Source: Nanoarchaeales archaeon (GTDB taxonomy: Archaea; Nanobdellota; Nanobdellia; Woesearchaeales; UBA583). From it: a stretch of 5,504 nucleotides of DNA. Both the position numbers and the translations under genes were made by a program. Location: positions 1 through 5,504 of the forward strand of contig JABSQY010000105.1 of NCBI GenBank assembly GCA_013215525.1, read 5' to 3'. Positions 5,301-5,504 of the stretch are shown piece by piece (the stretch's first letter is position 1; each line of letters begins with the position of its first letter). Under the pieces are notes generated by a model. The model was not told the origin of the DNA. It ran no database searches and was given only the letters and a program-made list of their open reading frames with translations.

Positions 5301-5315
5301 CAAAAACAAAAAAGC
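5301..5315 (-). terminator. oligo-U terminator of the candidate structured RNA
   Basis: On the minus strand this is GCTTTTTTGTTTTTG, a double oligo-U tract typical of archaeal termination. It begins 9 nt after the closing helix of the candidate RNA and matches the pepF-flank tract (367-381) at 13 of 15 positions. Confidence 0.5.
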
Positions 5316-5352
5316 AGAATTACAAGCGAAGCCAAATTCACTTCTATTGAAA

Positions 5353-5427
5353 CTTCGTTTTCAGATTTGTCCTAGAATGCTGGAATTCGGACACCCAATT
5401 ATACTTTGTGAAACTCTTCGTTTTCAC
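5353..5427 (-). repeat. two copies of the CGAAG intergenic repeat (right group)
   Basis: TGAAAACGAAG (5363-5353) and GTGAAAACGAAG (5427-5416) on the minus strand match the two left copies, with one extra A. Here each copy is followed by GTTTCA(C), so each forms a hairpin within the candidate RNA. Repetition both within this RNA and in the pepF 3' flank suggests a recurring RNA motif. Confidence 0.45.
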
Positions 5428-5492
5428 ATCGGCTTAGAAATTTTTTGCTAATTTCTTGAGCATCGCTATATTGGTTAGTGTCTTAATTCTAG

Positions 5493-5499
5493 TATTATA
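5493..5499 (-). promoter_or_regulatory. TATA-like box for the candidate structured RNA
   Basis: On the minus strand TATAATA is centred at about 5496. At the usual archaeal spacing it places the start near 5470, three nucleotides before the first helix. The window ends at 5504, so upstream elements cannot be seen. Confidence 0.35.
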
Positions 5500-5504
5500 T
5501 TGTA

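Larger units (their letters stand above)
5301..5470 (-). ncRNA. candidate structured non-coding RNA, about 170 nt
   Basis: The stretch has no convincing ORF on either strand and more G+C than the other gaps. Read on the minus strand, the 3' segment GGCTTCGCT (5333-5325) pairs continuously with AGCGA (5467-5463) and AGCC (5434-5431). These flank a 7-bp hairpin (5456-5450 with 5442-5436), making a three-way junction. Inside are three more hairpins: GTGAAA/TTTCAC (5427-5408), TGTCC+GAAT with ATTC+GGACA around TCCAGC (5393-5368), and TGAAA/TTTCA (5363-5348). A TATA-like box (5493-5499) predicts a start near 5470, just before the closing helix, and an oligo-U tract ends it near 5301. I do not recognise RNase P, SRP, tRNA or C/D-box signatures. 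Function is unknown. Confidence 0.45.

Noticed and set aside
5377..5451. Plus-strand 24-codon ORF in the right-end region
   Set aside because: Its composition is unlike the other proteins (no Lys) and it has no TATA-like box at -26. The region is better explained by minus-strand RNA structure.
5316..5490. Extra 7-bp helix AGAATTA (5316-5322) with TAATTCT (5484-5490) outside the candidate RNA
   Set aside because: The pairing is perfect, but the predicted start near 5470 would leave one arm out of the transcript. An AT-rich 7-mer match of this kind can easily be chance. It would be reinstated if the transcript starts upstream of 5490.
5301..5504. tRNA, RNase P RNA, SRP RNA, C/D-box or CRISPR interpretation of the right end
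   Set aside because: No T-loop or anticodon-arm pattern, no conserved RNase P or SRP core sequences, no RTGATGA/CTGA box pair, and the repeats are too few and unevenly spaced for a CRISPR array.

Overview
The window is very AT-rich and encodes AAA/AAT/ATA-rich, AGA-arginine proteins. None of the four clear genes has a Shine-Dalgarno sequence. Each has a TATA-like box centred about 24-26 bp before its ATG, which is where an archaeal TATA box sits when transcription starts at the start codon (leaderless mRNA). With small intergenic spaces and oligo-T terminators, this suggests an archaeon, perhaps a small-genome DPANN lineage such as Woesearchaeota/Pacearchaeota. The lineage is inference: both large proteins belong to families shared with bacteria, and chance TATA-like strings are common in DNA this AT-rich.

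Layout. Positions 3-71 hold the apparent tail of a gene entering from the left. Positions 137-199 could encode a 20-residue hydrophobic peptide. Positions 200-454 are non-coding and carry hairpins, a CTTCGTTTCAC repeat and oligo-T tracts for the minus strand. Positions 455-2269 (minus) are an M3B oligoendopeptidase F. Positions 2270-2570 are a divergent promoter region with AT repeats and a possible small RNA or leader ending in a terminator-like hairpin. Positions 2571-4145 (plus) are a DEAD-box RNA helicase with a C-terminal DbpA-type RNA-binding domain. Two unrecognised small genes follow on the plus strand (155 and 113 residues), each with its own TATA box. A possible 34-residue membrane peptide (5131-5235, minus) converges on the last of them, and the two share a terminator hairpin. 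The right end (about 5301-5470, minus) holds a candidate structured RNA of about 170 nt.

The recognised genes are housekeeping: peptide turnover and RNA remodelling. They do not form an obvious pathway. The less ordinary content is in the gaps: the candidate structured RNA on the right, a module it shares with the pepF 3' flank, and two tiny hydrophobic ORFs with correctly spaced TATA boxes. No mobile element, CRISPR array, tRNA or rRNA was seen.
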